A stretch of DNA of 64,000 nt from Gemmatimonadota bacterium (lineage in GTDB: Bacteria > Gemmatimonadota > Gemmatimonadetes > Longimicrobiales > Gaopeijiaceae): assembly GCA_041390105.1 (NCBI GenBank), contig JAWKQO010000002.1, positions 434,001 through 498,000 on the forward strand, given 5' to 3'. Position numbers and translations under genes: made by a program. The stretch's first letter is position 1, and each line of letters starts with the position of its first letter. Positions 9,507 through 18,039 of the stretch are shown here, one piece after another. A model generated the notes under the pieces. That model searched no databases. It was not told the origin of the DNA and saw nothing but the letters and a program-made list of their open reading frames with translations.

Positions 9507-12500
9507 ATGCACACACGCCTTGTGTGTACGTTTGTGCGCCTGTGCGTCCTCGCGCTCGCTATCGCCTTCGCGGGTTCATCGACCGCGGCGGCGCAGCAGG
9601 CGACAGGCAATATCCGGGGGCAAGTCACCGATGCGGTGACGCTGCGGCCACTCCCCGGCGCGCAGGTCCTCGTGGTGGGTACGGGCCGAGGAGGCCTGGC
9701 CAACTCGAGCGGGCAATACCTCGTCCTGAACGTTCCCACCGGCTCGCACGTGGTGCGAGTCGAGATCCTCGGGTACGGCACGGTCGAGCAGCAGGTGACG
9801 GTGGCCGCGGGGCAGACGGCCGCGCTCGATTTCGCGATGAGCCAGCAGGCGCTGGAGCTGGACGAGATCGTGGTCACCGGCACGGCGGGCCAGACGCAAC
9901 GGCGCGCCATCGGCAACGCGGTCCAGAAGTTCGAGGCCGCCGAAGTCACGGAGGCGGTACCCGTCGCTAGCGTGCAGGAGCTCCTGCAGGCGCGCACTCC
10001 CGGCCTGACGCTGGTGTCGAACGGCGGTGGCGCGGGTGACGGCTCGCAGATCCGCCTGCGCGGGTCAGGCTCCTTGTCGGGCCGCTTCGAGCCCGTCGTC
10101 TTCGTCGACGGCGTGCGCATCGAGAGCGGCAACCAGAACGGGCAGTGCAACAACGTTGTGCACTGCACCAACGCGCTGGACTTCCTGAACCCGAACGACA
10201 TCGAGTCGATCGAGGTGATCAAGGGCCCGGCCGCGGCGACGCTGTACGGCGCCGAAGCCGCGTCCGGCGTGATCCAGATCATCACCAAGAAGGGCCGCCC
10301 CGGCACGGGCATGCAGTGGACCGCCAGCATGGACGCCGGCACCTCCGACTGGGTGCTGGACCGGCCCCAGACCTACTGGCAGTGCACGCAGGCCAACGTG
10401 AACGACGCCGTGCGCTTCCCCGGCTGTCAGGGTGTGACCGCCGGCACGGTGCTGACGGACGACCCCATGACGCGCCATCCCAACGCGGTGCGCGGCAACG
10501 AGGGATCGAGCGACGCCAACGGACCCGGTCAGTACGCCTTCAACATCTCGGCGCGTGGTGGTGGTGAGCTGTTCAACTACTTCCTCTCGGCCGAGAAGGG
10601 CGATGAGGAAGGGATCTTCCTGAACAACTTCGCCAAGCGCCAGGGTGGGCGGGCCAACTTCGGGTTCGTGCCGAGCGAGAAGCTCAACTTCAACGTGAAC
10701 GTGGGCTACGTGCGGCAGCACATCCGCCAGCCCCTGTCCAACAATTCGTCGAACTCCGTTCTGCGCAACGCCTATCGCGGGCAGACCCTGGCGGTCAACC
10801 CGCAGTGGGAGCCGGGCTTCCGGGGCTTCGGGCCCGAGCTGGCCAACCAGTACGACCTGCAGACGCGCACGGAGCGCTTCACGCTGGGTGCCACGGTCAA
10901 CTACGAGCCGTTCTCCTGGCTGTCCAACCGCCTGACGCTCGGGCTGGACAACAACGATCGCAACAACACGCAGTTCTATCCCATCGACCAGACGGGTCAG
11001 GCACCCTGGGGTGCCACCAACGCCACCGGCGCCATCTCGATCTTCCTGCCGGACGTGCACACCTGGACGGTGGACTACTCCGGGACCGTCAGCACGGACC
11101 TGAGCGAGAACTACTCGAGCGCCTTCAGCGCGGGCATGCAGCTCAACGCCCGCAAGTACGAGTCGTTCACCACCATCGGTGAGGGCTTGGTGGCTAGCCA
11201 GATCAACCTGGTCGGTACGGCCGCGAACACGCGCGCCAGCCAGGATCTGGAGGAGCAGACCTCGCTGGGCTTCTACTTCCAGGAGCAGGTGGGGTGGCGG
11301 AACCGGCTGTTCGCGACCGCTGCCGTGCGCATCGACGACAACTCTGCGTTCGGTCGTGAGTTCTCGCTGGTGGTCTATCCGAAGGCTCAGCTCAGCTACG
11401 TCATCTCGGACGAGGACTTCTTCGACGTGGGCTGGGTGGATCAGCTCAAGCTGCGCGGTGCCTGGGGACAGGCCGGCAGCCCGCCCGAGCCCTTCACCGC
11501 CGACCGGACCTACACGGCCGGCGTCACGACGACCGCGGACAACGTGGTCAACCTGCTCCGGCCGTCCTCCTACGGGAACCCGAACCTCAAGGCCGAGACG
11601 GGCTCCGAGCTGGAGCTGGGCTTCGAGGCCTCGTTCCTCGATGGTCGGATGGGGCTCGACTTCACCTACTACAACCAGAAGACGCGGGACGCCCTCATCG
11701 AGGTGCCGGACCCACCGTCGTCGGGCTTCAGCGGCACGCACTTCGCCAACGTGGGCGAGATCGCCAACAGCGGCATCGAGGTGCTGCTGACCGCGACGCC
11801 GATCTACACGCGCAACCTGCAGTGGGACGCCACCGTGGCGCTGTCGACCAACTCCAACGAGCTGGTCACCTTCGGTGACGCCCCCATCACGCAGATCGAG
11901 TTCGGCCAGTTCGCCACCGTGCAGCGTCACATCCCGCGCTATCCCATGGGTGGCTTCTGGAGCACCGACGTGGTGCGGGATGCCTCGGGTGCGCCCGTGC
12001 TGACGGGGAGCGGCGGCGTGACGGTGGCCAGCGACAAGGAATACGTCGGTCCGTCGCTCCCGACCCGCGAGATCGGCTTCACCAACACCGTGACGCTGTT
12101 CGACAACGTTCGGCTGTTCGCCAACCTGGACTACAAGGGTGGCCACTATCAGTGGTGCGCCATCTGCTCGGTCCGGAGCCGCATCGACCTGAACACCAAG
12201 CTGGTCAATGATCCCAGCTCGGATCCGGTGGACGTGGCCGTGGCGAAGAGCCTGCAGACCAAGACGTGGATCCAGAACGCGGACTTCATCAAGCTGCGTG
12301 AGATCTCGGCGACCTACGACCTGCCGTCCGCCGTGACGGAGAAGGCGGGTGTCGACAACGCGGCCATCACCCTGTCCGCGCGGAATCTGTGGATGTGGAC
12401 GAAGTACAAGTTCGACCAGGAGGGTCTGGGCTCGCCCGATCCCGAGGTCAACTTCGACTCGCTGTCCGGCTTCAACCGTACCGACTACGCATCCATTCCC

Positions 12501-12542
12501 ATGCTACGGACCTTCGCGCTCAGCGTGCGGTTCGCGTTCTGA
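9507..12542 (+). CDS. SusC/RagA-family TonB-linked outer membrane receptor
   Basis: A 1011-residue outer-membrane receptor. A signal peptide (MHTRLVCTFVRLCVLALAIA, cleavage near AAAQQ) is followed by a carboxypeptidase-regulatory-like beta domain (about 30-115), the TonB-box-like DEIVVTG, a plug domain (about 125-270, with VFVDGVRIESGN and IEVIKGPAAATLYGAEAA) and a long beta-barrel ending in aromatic SVRFAF, typical for BAM recognition. The ATG at 9507 has GTAGGAGG upstream; an in-frame TTG 150 bp earlier would bury the signal peptide. The partner SusD gene is 22 bp downstream. The pair imports an oligomeric nutrient bound at the surface; its identity cannot be read from sequence. No glycosidase or sensor adjoins it. 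Confidence 0.93.
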   Translation: MHTRLVCTFVRLCVLALAIAFAGSSTAAAQQATGNIRGQVTDAVTLRPLPGAQVLVVGTGRGGLANSSGQYLVLNVPTGSHVVRVEILGYGTVEQQVTVAAGQTAALDFAMSQQALELDEIVVTGTAGQTQRRAIGNAVQKFEAAEVTEAVPVASVQELLQARTPGLTLVSNGGGAGDGSQIRLRGSGSLSGRFEPVVFVDGVRIESGNQNGQCNNVVHCTNALDFLNPNDIESIEVIKGPAAATLYGAEAASGVIQIITKKGRPGTGMQWTASMDAGTSDWVLDRPQTYWQCTQANVNDAVRFPGCQGVTAGTVLTDDPMTRHPNAVRGNEGSSDANGPGQYAFNISARGGGELFNYFLSAEKGDEEGIFLNNFAKRQGGRANFGFVPSEKLNFNVNVGYVRQHIRQPLSNNSSNSVLRNAYRGQTLAVNPQWEPGFRGFGPELANQYDLQTRTERFTLGATVNYEPFSWLSNRLTLGLDNNDRNNTQFYPIDQTGQAPWGATNATGAISIFLPDVHTWTVDYSGTVSTDLSENYSSAFSAGMQLNARKYESFTTIGEGLVASQINLVGTAANTRASQDLEEQTSLGFYFQEQVGWRNRLFATAAVRIDDNSAFGREFSLVVYPKAQLSYVISDEDFFDVGWVDQLKLRGAWGQAGSPPEPFTADRTYTAGVTTTADNVVNLLRPSSYGNPNLKAETGSELELGFEASFLDGRMGLDFTYYNQKTRDALIEVPDPPSSGFSGTHFANVGEIANSGIEVLLTATPIYTRNLQWDATVALSTNSNELVTFGDAPITQIEFGQFATVQRHIPRYPMGGFWSTDVVRDASGAPVLTGSGGVTVASDKEYVGPSLPTREIGFTNTVTLFDNVRLFANLDYKGGHYQWCAICSVRSRIDLNTKLVNDPSSDPVDVAVAKSLQTKTWIQNADFIKLREISATYDLPSAVTEKAGVDNAAITLSARNLWMWTKYKFDQEGLGSPDPEVNFDSLSGFNRTDYASIPMLRTFALSVRFAF

Positions 12543-12564
12543 GCCCACTGGAGGAATACCTTCG

Positions 12565-13905
12565 ATGAACAGGATCACTCGCAATCGCGGACGGTGGGTG
12601 GCTACCGCCACCGCCGCGCTGGCTTTGGTGGGTTCGGCCTGCTCCGTCAACGACCTGCTGGAGGTGAACAACCCGGCGGAGTTGAACGAGGAGCTGCTGC
12701 AGGACTCCACCTTGATCAACGTGCTGTTGAACGGTGTGATCGGCGACTTCCAGGTCGCGTACTCCGACCCGTTCGTGTGGCGCGGTTCGATGTTCACGGA
12801 CGAACAGATCACGGGCATCAACTGGGAACAGACCGCTCGCCTGAGTCAGCGCATCGTGCGCTACGACGAGGGTGACGCGGATGACATGTTCTCGCAGCTC
12901 AGCCGGGCGCGTTCCCAGGGGGACAGCGTCTCCGGCCGCTTCCGTGAGCTGCTGGCCAACCCCAGCAGTGATGTGAAGATGGCCACGGCGCTGGTCTATG
13001 CAGGGTATTCGTACATCCTGCTGGCCGACGCCATGTGTGAGGCCACCGTCAACGTCGGCTCGGAGATCTATCAGCCGCTGCAGCTCTATCAGTTCGCGGT
13101 GGACCGCTTCGACGAGGCCTTGAGCGTGGCGCAGGCGGCGGGCTCGTCCGAGATCGCCAACCTGGCCCGGGTGGGCCTCACGCGGGCGCACCTCAACCTG
13201 GGCAACAACGCCCAGGTCCTGGCCATCGCGCCACAGGTGCCGGCGGACTACCGCCGTTGGGTGGAGTACTCGGCCACCGACCCGCGCACCTACGATGTGC
13301 TGAACGACCGGGTGACCGGCGCCAACCACTCGCTGGGCATGCACCCGCACTTCCTGGCCGGCGGACCGAGCAACTTCGGTACGCAGGACCTGGACGCGTT
13401 TCTGACCGACCCGCGCGTGCAGCACCTGCCGGATTGGCGGCTCGGCCACAACCGGCTGACGCAGCTCTACACGCCCAAGCAGGGGTTGATGTTCTCCGAG
13501 TACAACGGGGAGACCTTCGCCACGGGTGGCAACCCGCCGGACTTCGGGCAGGGCACGGACATCACGTTCGCGTCCGGCCTGGAGGCGCAGCACAACTATT
13601 ACGAGGCCCTGGGGCCCACGCCCGAGACGCTGGCGTTCGTCAACGATCGCCGCGCCTTCGGCAACCAGGCGCCGGTGACGCTCAGCGGCGACGCGCTGAT
13701 GATGGAGCTGCGTGACCAGCGCGGCCGTGACCTGTTCCTGAACGGTTCACGCCTGGGTGACCTGCGGCGCTGGCTGCGGCAGGGCGACGACATGTTCCCG
13801 TCGGGGGTCCATCCCACGTCGCAGTGGGGTGACTACGGCACGGCGACGTGCTTCCCCATGCCGCTGGAGGAGTACGAGGGCAACCCCAACATCCCGAAGC
13901 CGTAA
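12565..13905 (+). CDS. SusD/RagB-family surface lipoprotein
   Basis: A 446-residue lipoprotein with signal and lipobox LVGSAC, followed by the SusD-typical segment NDLLEVNNPAELNEE and a helical, TPR-like core. It is the substrate-binding lid for the SusC-like barrel encoded just upstream and is co-transcribed with it; ATG at 12565 with GGAGG upstream. Like other SusD homologues it ends with a polar segment near RDLFLNGSRLGDLRRWLRQG, which resembles the conserved ERR(R)ELxxEGxRxxDLxRW region. A terminator follows within 100 bp. Confidence 0.88.
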   Translation: MNRITRNRGRWVATATAALALVGSACSVNDLLEVNNPAELNEELLQDSTLINVLLNGVIGDFQVAYSDPFVWRGSMFTDEQITGINWEQTARLSQRIVRYDEGDADDMFSQLSRARSQGDSVSGRFRELLANPSSDVKMATALVYAGYSYILLADAMCEATVNVGSEIYQPLQLYQFAVDRFDEALSVAQAAGSSEIANLARVGLTRAHLNLGNNAQVLAIAPQVPADYRRWVEYSATDPRTYDVLNDRVTGANHSLGMHPHFLAGGPSNFGTQDLDAFLTDPRVQHLPDWRLGHNRLTQLYTPKQGLMFSEYNGETFATGGNPPDFGQGTDITFASGLEAQHNYYEALGPTPETLAFVNDRRAFGNQAPVTLSGDALMMELRDQRGRDLFLNGSRLGDLRRWLRQGDDMFPSGVHPTSQWGDYGTATCFPMPLEEYEGNPNIPKP

Positions 13906-13965
13906 GCCGGTCTCGGAGGATCGGGAACCGGGTCCGTAAGGCGGTCCCGGGTCCAGCAGTAGCGC

Positions 13966-13993
13966 GGGGGTGCGGTCTTCGGACCGCACCCCC
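13966..13993 (+). terminator. Strong hairpin terminator after the susCD pair
   Basis: A perfect 12-bp stem with a TTCG tetraloop (arms gggggtgcggtc and gaccgcaccccc), followed by gttgtcgttc, a weak T-rich tail. It lies between the plus-strand susD-like gene and a convergent minus-strand gene and can act for either strand. Confidence 0.8.
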
Positions 13994-14086
13994 GTTGTCG
14001 TTCAGGGGCCCCGCGAGGGCTCGATGGGGGAGTGCGGACCAAAGCGCGCCCAGCCGATCCGCCGCTGGACCCTCCGCGTGCCGCCC

Positions 14087-15295
14087 TCAGAGCTGAGCCA
14101 GGAAGCGCAACAGCGCTTCCTGGACCACCCGGTCCAAGCCGTCGAAGGCGTCCCGTGCAGCTTGGGCCTCCCCGCCATGCGCGAGGATGGCGTCCCGGAC
14201 GCGGCCGATTCTTCCGTCGTGCAGCAGGGTCCGGCGGTAGCGCAGCCCCATCAGCGGCTCGGTGCGCACCTCGGTGGGAGACGCTCCGGCGGTGCAGGGC
14301 CCGGCCAGGTCGGGTCCCATGTCATGCAGCAACAGGTCCGAGTAGAGGGCGATCTCGCGTCCTGCCAGCGGAGGCGGAGCATCGGCGCGCGTCCGCAGCG
14401 CGGGGACGTGACAACTCGAGCACCCGAGGCCCTCGAACAGCGCCCGCCCCTGCTCCACCAGCGCCTCGTCCTCCGGGCGCGGTGTGCCCGGCTCGGGTGG
14501 CGCCAGGTAGCGCACGAAATCGACGATCAAGGCCACGCGCTCTGCGTCCAGCTCCGGATCCGCCACCTGGTCCGAGCCGTCCGGCACGGCCGGCAGGGCG
14601 CCGGCGGTGGCCTCGTCTGGATGGGCTGCGGTGGTCAGGCCCATCTCCAACCGGGCCGCTTCGTCCACGAAGTCCGCCAGGGTGGCCACCGCGGCCTTCC
14701 GACCAAAGCGGGCCGGGCGCCCATCGGCGCTGCGGCCCACCCGTCCGGAGATGCCGTCCCCGTTGCGGTCGTCCGGGTCGGCCAGCCCGTCCAGGGTGGC
14801 CTGGGGGATGGCGTCGATCATGCCCATTCCGAACAGGAACGGTGTGTTGATCCGGCCCCGATGGCTGGCCTCCGCCGGGGCACTCGCCGGCACGGCCCCC
14901 AGGGCGCTCGCCTCCGGCGTGAGCTTGCCGCGCAGGTTCTCGCCCCCCTGGGCCGCAAAGGTCTGGCAGGTGCCCTCGTCATCGAAGTGCGAGGCCTTCA
15001 GGACCAGCTGCTCACCGGTGCCCCCATCGGCCGGGTCGGTGTGACACGCGTTGCACGCATTCTCGTTGAAGCGGGGGCCCAGGCCCTCCTCCGGACTGAA
15101 GACATGGGAGAACAGGGCCTGGCCTTGGGCGAAGCGGTCCGCCTGGTCCTGGCTCAGCCCCGGCAACGGCTCGCCGATCGGGGCGTACAAGGGACGTGGC
15201 GTGGGTTCGGGTGTACACGCCAGAATTCCGAGGGCGCTCGCGCCCAGGGCGAGCCCCGCCCGAGCCATCCTGCGACGAGGAGAGAGTGTGGACAT
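14087..15295 (-). CDS. Di-heme oxidoreductase (thiol oxidoreductase-like, c-type)
   Basis: About 402 residues. N terminus MSTLSPRRRMARAGLALGAS ends in a lipobox-like LGILAC, so the protein is probably an exported lipoprotein, possibly by Tat. Two c-type heme motifs are present, CNACH (N-terminal half) and CSSCH (C-terminal half), in the arrangement of the di-heme oxidoreductase family related to bacterial cytochrome c peroxidases. Regions such as GRINTPFLFGMGMIDAIP and FGRKAAVATLADFVDEA match the family. The start could be ATG at 15295 or at 15268. The physiological substrate is unknown; in many genomes these proteins accompany metal-uptake genes, which are not seen here. Confidence 0.8.
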   Translation of the reverse strand: MSTLSPRRRMARAGLALGASALGILACTPEPTPRPLYAPIGEPLPGLSQDQADRFAQGQALFSHVFSPEEGLGPRFNENACNACHTDPADGGTGEQLVLKASHFDDEGTCQTFAAQGGENLRGKLTPEASALGAVPASAPAEASHRGRINTPFLFGMGMIDAIPQATLDGLADPDDRNGDGISGRVGRSADGRPARFGRKAAVATLADFVDEAARLEMGLTTAAHPDEATAGALPAVPDGSDQVADPELDAERVALIVDFVRYLAPPEPGTPRPEDEALVEQGRALFEGLGCSSCHVPALRTRADAPPPLAGREIALYSDLLLHDMGPDLAGPCTAGASPTEVRTEPLMGLRYRRTLLHDGRIGRVRDAILAHGGEAQAARDAFDGLDRVVQEALLRFLAQL

Positions 15296-15740
15296 GACGG
15301 AACGTACGCGCTTGACGCGGGCCTTGTCAGGGTCGGCCTGGGCAACCGCGGTGTTGGGCTTCGCCTCGGTGGGTGGATGCGGACTGGTGGAGGCGGACAA
15401 GCAGCCGGAACAGGCGCGGGTGCAGATCGAGGTGACGGCGACGAATCCGCTGCAGCTCGTGATCTCGACCGACTTCTTCGAGTTCATCGAACCCGTCTCG
15501 GGCGAGATCCTGGCCAGCTTGAACGATGCGGACACCTTCGCGGTCACCGGCACGTTCGATCAAACGATCGCGCTCGGGAACGCGTCGGCCATCCTGGCCC
15601 GCCTCACCGAGACCGACAGCCTGCAAGCCACCGTCCGTATGCGGGTCTTCCTGGACGGAAGCCTGGAGTACGATCGTCAGGGAACGATCCAGGACGCGAC
15701 GCTGGAGTACCGCTACATCTTCAGCCGGTTCGGCTTCTAG
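15294..15740 (+). CDS. Small secreted lipoprotein, unknown function
   Basis: A 148-residue protein with signal and lipobox VGGC, then a beta-rich domain without a recognised family. ATG at 15294 has a GAGGAGAG ribosome site at about 8-nt spacing. Its start codon overlaps that of the divergent di-heme oxidoreductase gene if the longer start of the latter is used, so the two promoters would lie inside each other's coding sequence. The stop is 22 bp from the convergent next gene. Role unknown. Confidence 0.7.
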   Translation: MTERTRLTRALSGSAWATAVLGFASVGGCGLVEADKQPEQARVQIEVTATNPLQLVISTDFFEFIEPVSGEILASLNDADTFAVTGTFDQTIALGNASAILARLTETDSLQATVRMRVFLDGSLEYDRQGTIQDATLEYRYIFSRFGF

Positions 15741-15762
15741 CGTCCCGCGGGAAGCCGAGCGC

Positions 15763-17055
15763 CTAGCGCGTTGGATCCTCGGGGTGGCGGAGGCGGCGGA
15801 ACAGCCGATCCGCACCCGTGACGATGATGGGCACCGCCGCGAAGAGGAACGTGTAGCCGACCGCGTTGGCGATGTCCGCCTCCGCGGCACCCTCGGTGGT
15901 GAGCGCGAATGCGTAGCCAGGCAGCAGTCCCAGCGCAGCCCCGAACGCCGCCGGTGCGAACCGCCCCACCGAGGTGTCGGTGGCGCCGCTCCAACGGGCT
16001 CCGAGGGCGCTGGTGACGGTCGGGATCAACAGAGCCGCTACCGCGACCGTCCCGGTCTTGCCCGCACTGCACTCCGTGACGATCTCATCCTTGGCGTCGA
16101 TGCCGATGCAGGTCTTGGCCACCGAGACTCCGGCGGCGATACCCAGCGCGTTGCCCACGAACGCACCGAGGAAGGCGCGTCCGGTGTGGTGTCCCTGCGG
16201 TTCCTGGGACCAATCGAAATGGCGACTGGACGGGCTGGTGACCGGGTAGCCTCCGATCACCGGTTCCGCTCCGTCCCCCCGCTGTACCCCGGGCGTGTGC
16301 GTGGTGATCAGAATGACACCGTACAGGGACCCGCTCCCGTAGCGCGCGCCGGCCTCGCCGGGCGGCACCACTTCCAGCCGTTCGATGGTGTGCAGCGAGA
16401 GCATGCCGTAGAGGAAGTTGGGATTCGAGACCGGCACGCCGTCCAGGTACACCTGGGGCGACTGGCATCCGCGATTGAGCATGGAGATGCTCTGGGCCGA
16501 GCGGAACTCGAGGCACACATCGGCACCGCTGACGTCGTTTCGCTGACGCATGCGGATCCCGGGCACCGTCTGGCGCAGGAGATCGCCCAGATGGCGGCTC
16601 GTGCCCAGCGCCCGCTGGATCATCTCTGCGTCCACGACGTGGGTGCTGGAGCCACGGGCTCGTTGGGCGCGCTCCTCCGGGCGCACGCCCTCCACCACCA
16701 GCTCCTCGATCGCGATGGCGGTCGGTGAGAGGCGGATCTCGAGTTCCAGGCCCTCGTCGCCCACGTTGACCACCTGTTGGTGCTCGCCGTAGGCCAGATG
16801 CTCGAAGGTGAGCAGTCGCTCGCCCGTCGGGATCCCCTCCAGGCGGAACAGCCCCGCCGCGTCGGTCACCGCCTCCCGGGTCAGTCCCCCCGCGCGCACG
16901 ACCACATCGGGGATGCCCGCTCCGGACTCCATATCCACCACACGACCCACCAGGTCGGCGGTTGCCTGCGCGGCGACGTGGGGCACAGCCGCCAACAGGA
17001 GGCAGAGCCCGAAGAGCAGGGCAGGGACGCGGCGGCTGACGGCGGGGACGGGCAT
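15763..17055 (-). CDS. Plug-only TonB-receptor-like protein with membrane C terminus
   Basis: 430 residues: signal peptide (1 to about 29), carboxypeptidase-regulatory-like beta domain (about 32-118), then a TonB-receptor plug domain (about 130-255, with GDLLRQTVPGIRMRQ, PQVYLDGVPVSNPN and IERLEVVPPGEAGARYGSGS). Instead of a beta-barrel, the remaining 170 residues hold about four hydrophobic segments (around AFLGAFVGNALGIAAGV, VAVAALLIPTVTSAL, AALGLLPGYAFAL and TFLFAAVPIIV). It therefore cannot be an ordinary receptor. It may be a periplasmic binding or scaffold protein. Function unknown; the start ATG is followed by a clear signal. Confidence 0.75.
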   Translation of the reverse strand: MPVPAVSRRVPALLFGLCLLLAAVPHVAAQATADLVGRVVDMESGAGIPDVVVRAGGLTREAVTDAAGLFRLEGIPTGERLLTFEHLAYGEHQQVVNVGDEGLELEIRLSPTAIAIEELVVEGVRPEERAQRARGSSTHVVDAEMIQRALGTSRHLGDLLRQTVPGIRMRQRNDVSGADVCLEFRSAQSISMLNRGCQSPQVYLDGVPVSNPNFLYGMLSLHTIERLEVVPPGEAGARYGSGSLYGVILITTHTPGVQRGDGAEPVIGGYPVTSPSSRHFDWSQEPQGHHTGRAFLGAFVGNALGIAAGVSVAKTCIGIDAKDEIVTECSAGKTGTVAVAALLIPTVTSALGARWSGATDTSVGRFAPAAFGAALGLLPGYAFALTTEGAAEADIANAVGYTFLFAAVPIIVTGADRLFRRLRHPEDPTR

Positions 17056-17238
17056 GTTCGAATCCGGGTGAGGCTGTCCAGACCAAAGCGGGGGGCGTCA
17101 TCGCCGCCCCTGCGTCCCTCCATACGATGGCAGGGAAGAGGCGCTGTCGCTCTGCAGTGAATGTGCGACCGGGCCAGCGGTCACGCGAGGTGTCCGCTGG
17201 CCCGGTGCGCTGCCCTGGGGACGCTGGGGTCTTGGCGC

Positions 17239-17889
17239 TCAGCCCCCCGGATTCGCGGGTGGCCCCGCCGTGTCCGGCGCCGGCCGGAACCGACCCGGAG
17301 CGCGTGGTCCGATGGGAGCGCCCTCGGGGCCTCCCGGTCCGCGGAAGCTGGGGCCGTCCGGCCCGCTGCGACCGCGGAATCCCTGGCCCTGCGGCCCCGG
17401 TCGGCGGCCGCGCAGGCCCGGGCCCTGGGCGCCGCGCTGCCCACGGGCACCCCGGCGTGCCTCCAAGCGGCCTTCACGCAGCTTGGTCTGCTGCTCCTCG
17501 CTCAGGATCCCATTGATCTGCGTACGTACCTGGTCCTGCCGCTCGTGCATGCGATCGAACGCCTCGTGCAGCTTCGCCTGCGCGTCGGCGCCGGTGATCT
17601 CTCCGGCGGCCATGTCCGAGCGGAGCCGACGCAACTCGGCGGCTCCGGCCTCCGACTGCTCGAGGTGCTGGACGCGGATCTGATTCAATCGGGCGACCTG
17701 ATCCTCGGTCAGCTCGAGGCGCTCGCGCTGGCGGAGCACACCCTCGACGCCGCCGCCGCGGGGACCCACCACGCCGACGCGTGGACCGTCACGCCCCGGA
17801 CGTTGGGGCCCACGCTGCGCCAGCAGCGGGGTGGCCGCCCATCCAGCGCTCGCCACCACCGCGATCAACACTCCCATTCTAGCCTTCAT
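17239..17889 (-). CDS. LTxxQ (Spy/CpxP-like) periplasmic protein with Gly/Arg/Pro-rich tail
   Basis: 216 residues from ATG 17889 (GGAGG 5 nt upstream). After a signal peptide (cleavage near LLAQ) come two helical LTxxQ-type motifs, LELTEDQVARLNQI and ILSEEQQTKLREGR, separated by a charged helix. This is the pattern of Spy/CpxP and of heavy-metal sensor proteins such as CnrX. The last 65 residues are a low-complexity tail of Gly-Pro-Arg-Gln in collagen-like order (GPQGQGFRGRSGPDGPSFRG), not part of the family. Possibly a periplasmic chaperone or envelope-stress modulator; no adjacent two-component system. Confidence 0.7.
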   Translation of the reverse strand: MKARMGVLIAVVASAGWAATPLLAQRGPQRPGRDGPRVGVVGPRGGGVEGVLRQRERLELTEDQVARLNQIRVQHLEQSEAGAAELRRLRSDMAAGEITGADAQAKLHEAFDRMHERQDQVRTQINGILSEEQQTKLREGRLEARRGARGQRGAQGPGLRGRRPGPQGQGFRGRSGPDGPSFRGPGGPEGAPIGPRAPGRFRPAPDTAGPPANPGG

Positions 17890-18039
17890 GACGACCTCCA
17901 TTGCCGTGCGATGTCCTGCTCCGTAGACGCCTCAACCGGTCTGTTCGTTAGGTCCGGAGGGAGGGCACCGGGGGCGGGCCCCATCCGGCGGGGTGGCTCA
18001 GACTGGCGTCGCGCGAAGGCGCCCAGCAGCTTCCCGGGC

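Noticed and set aside
10065..12146. A 693-codon open frame on the minus strand opposite the susC-like gene
   Set aside because: It is antisense to a clearly real receptor gene, has low-complexity Arg/His/Gly-rich translation without motifs, and reflects high GC rather than coding.
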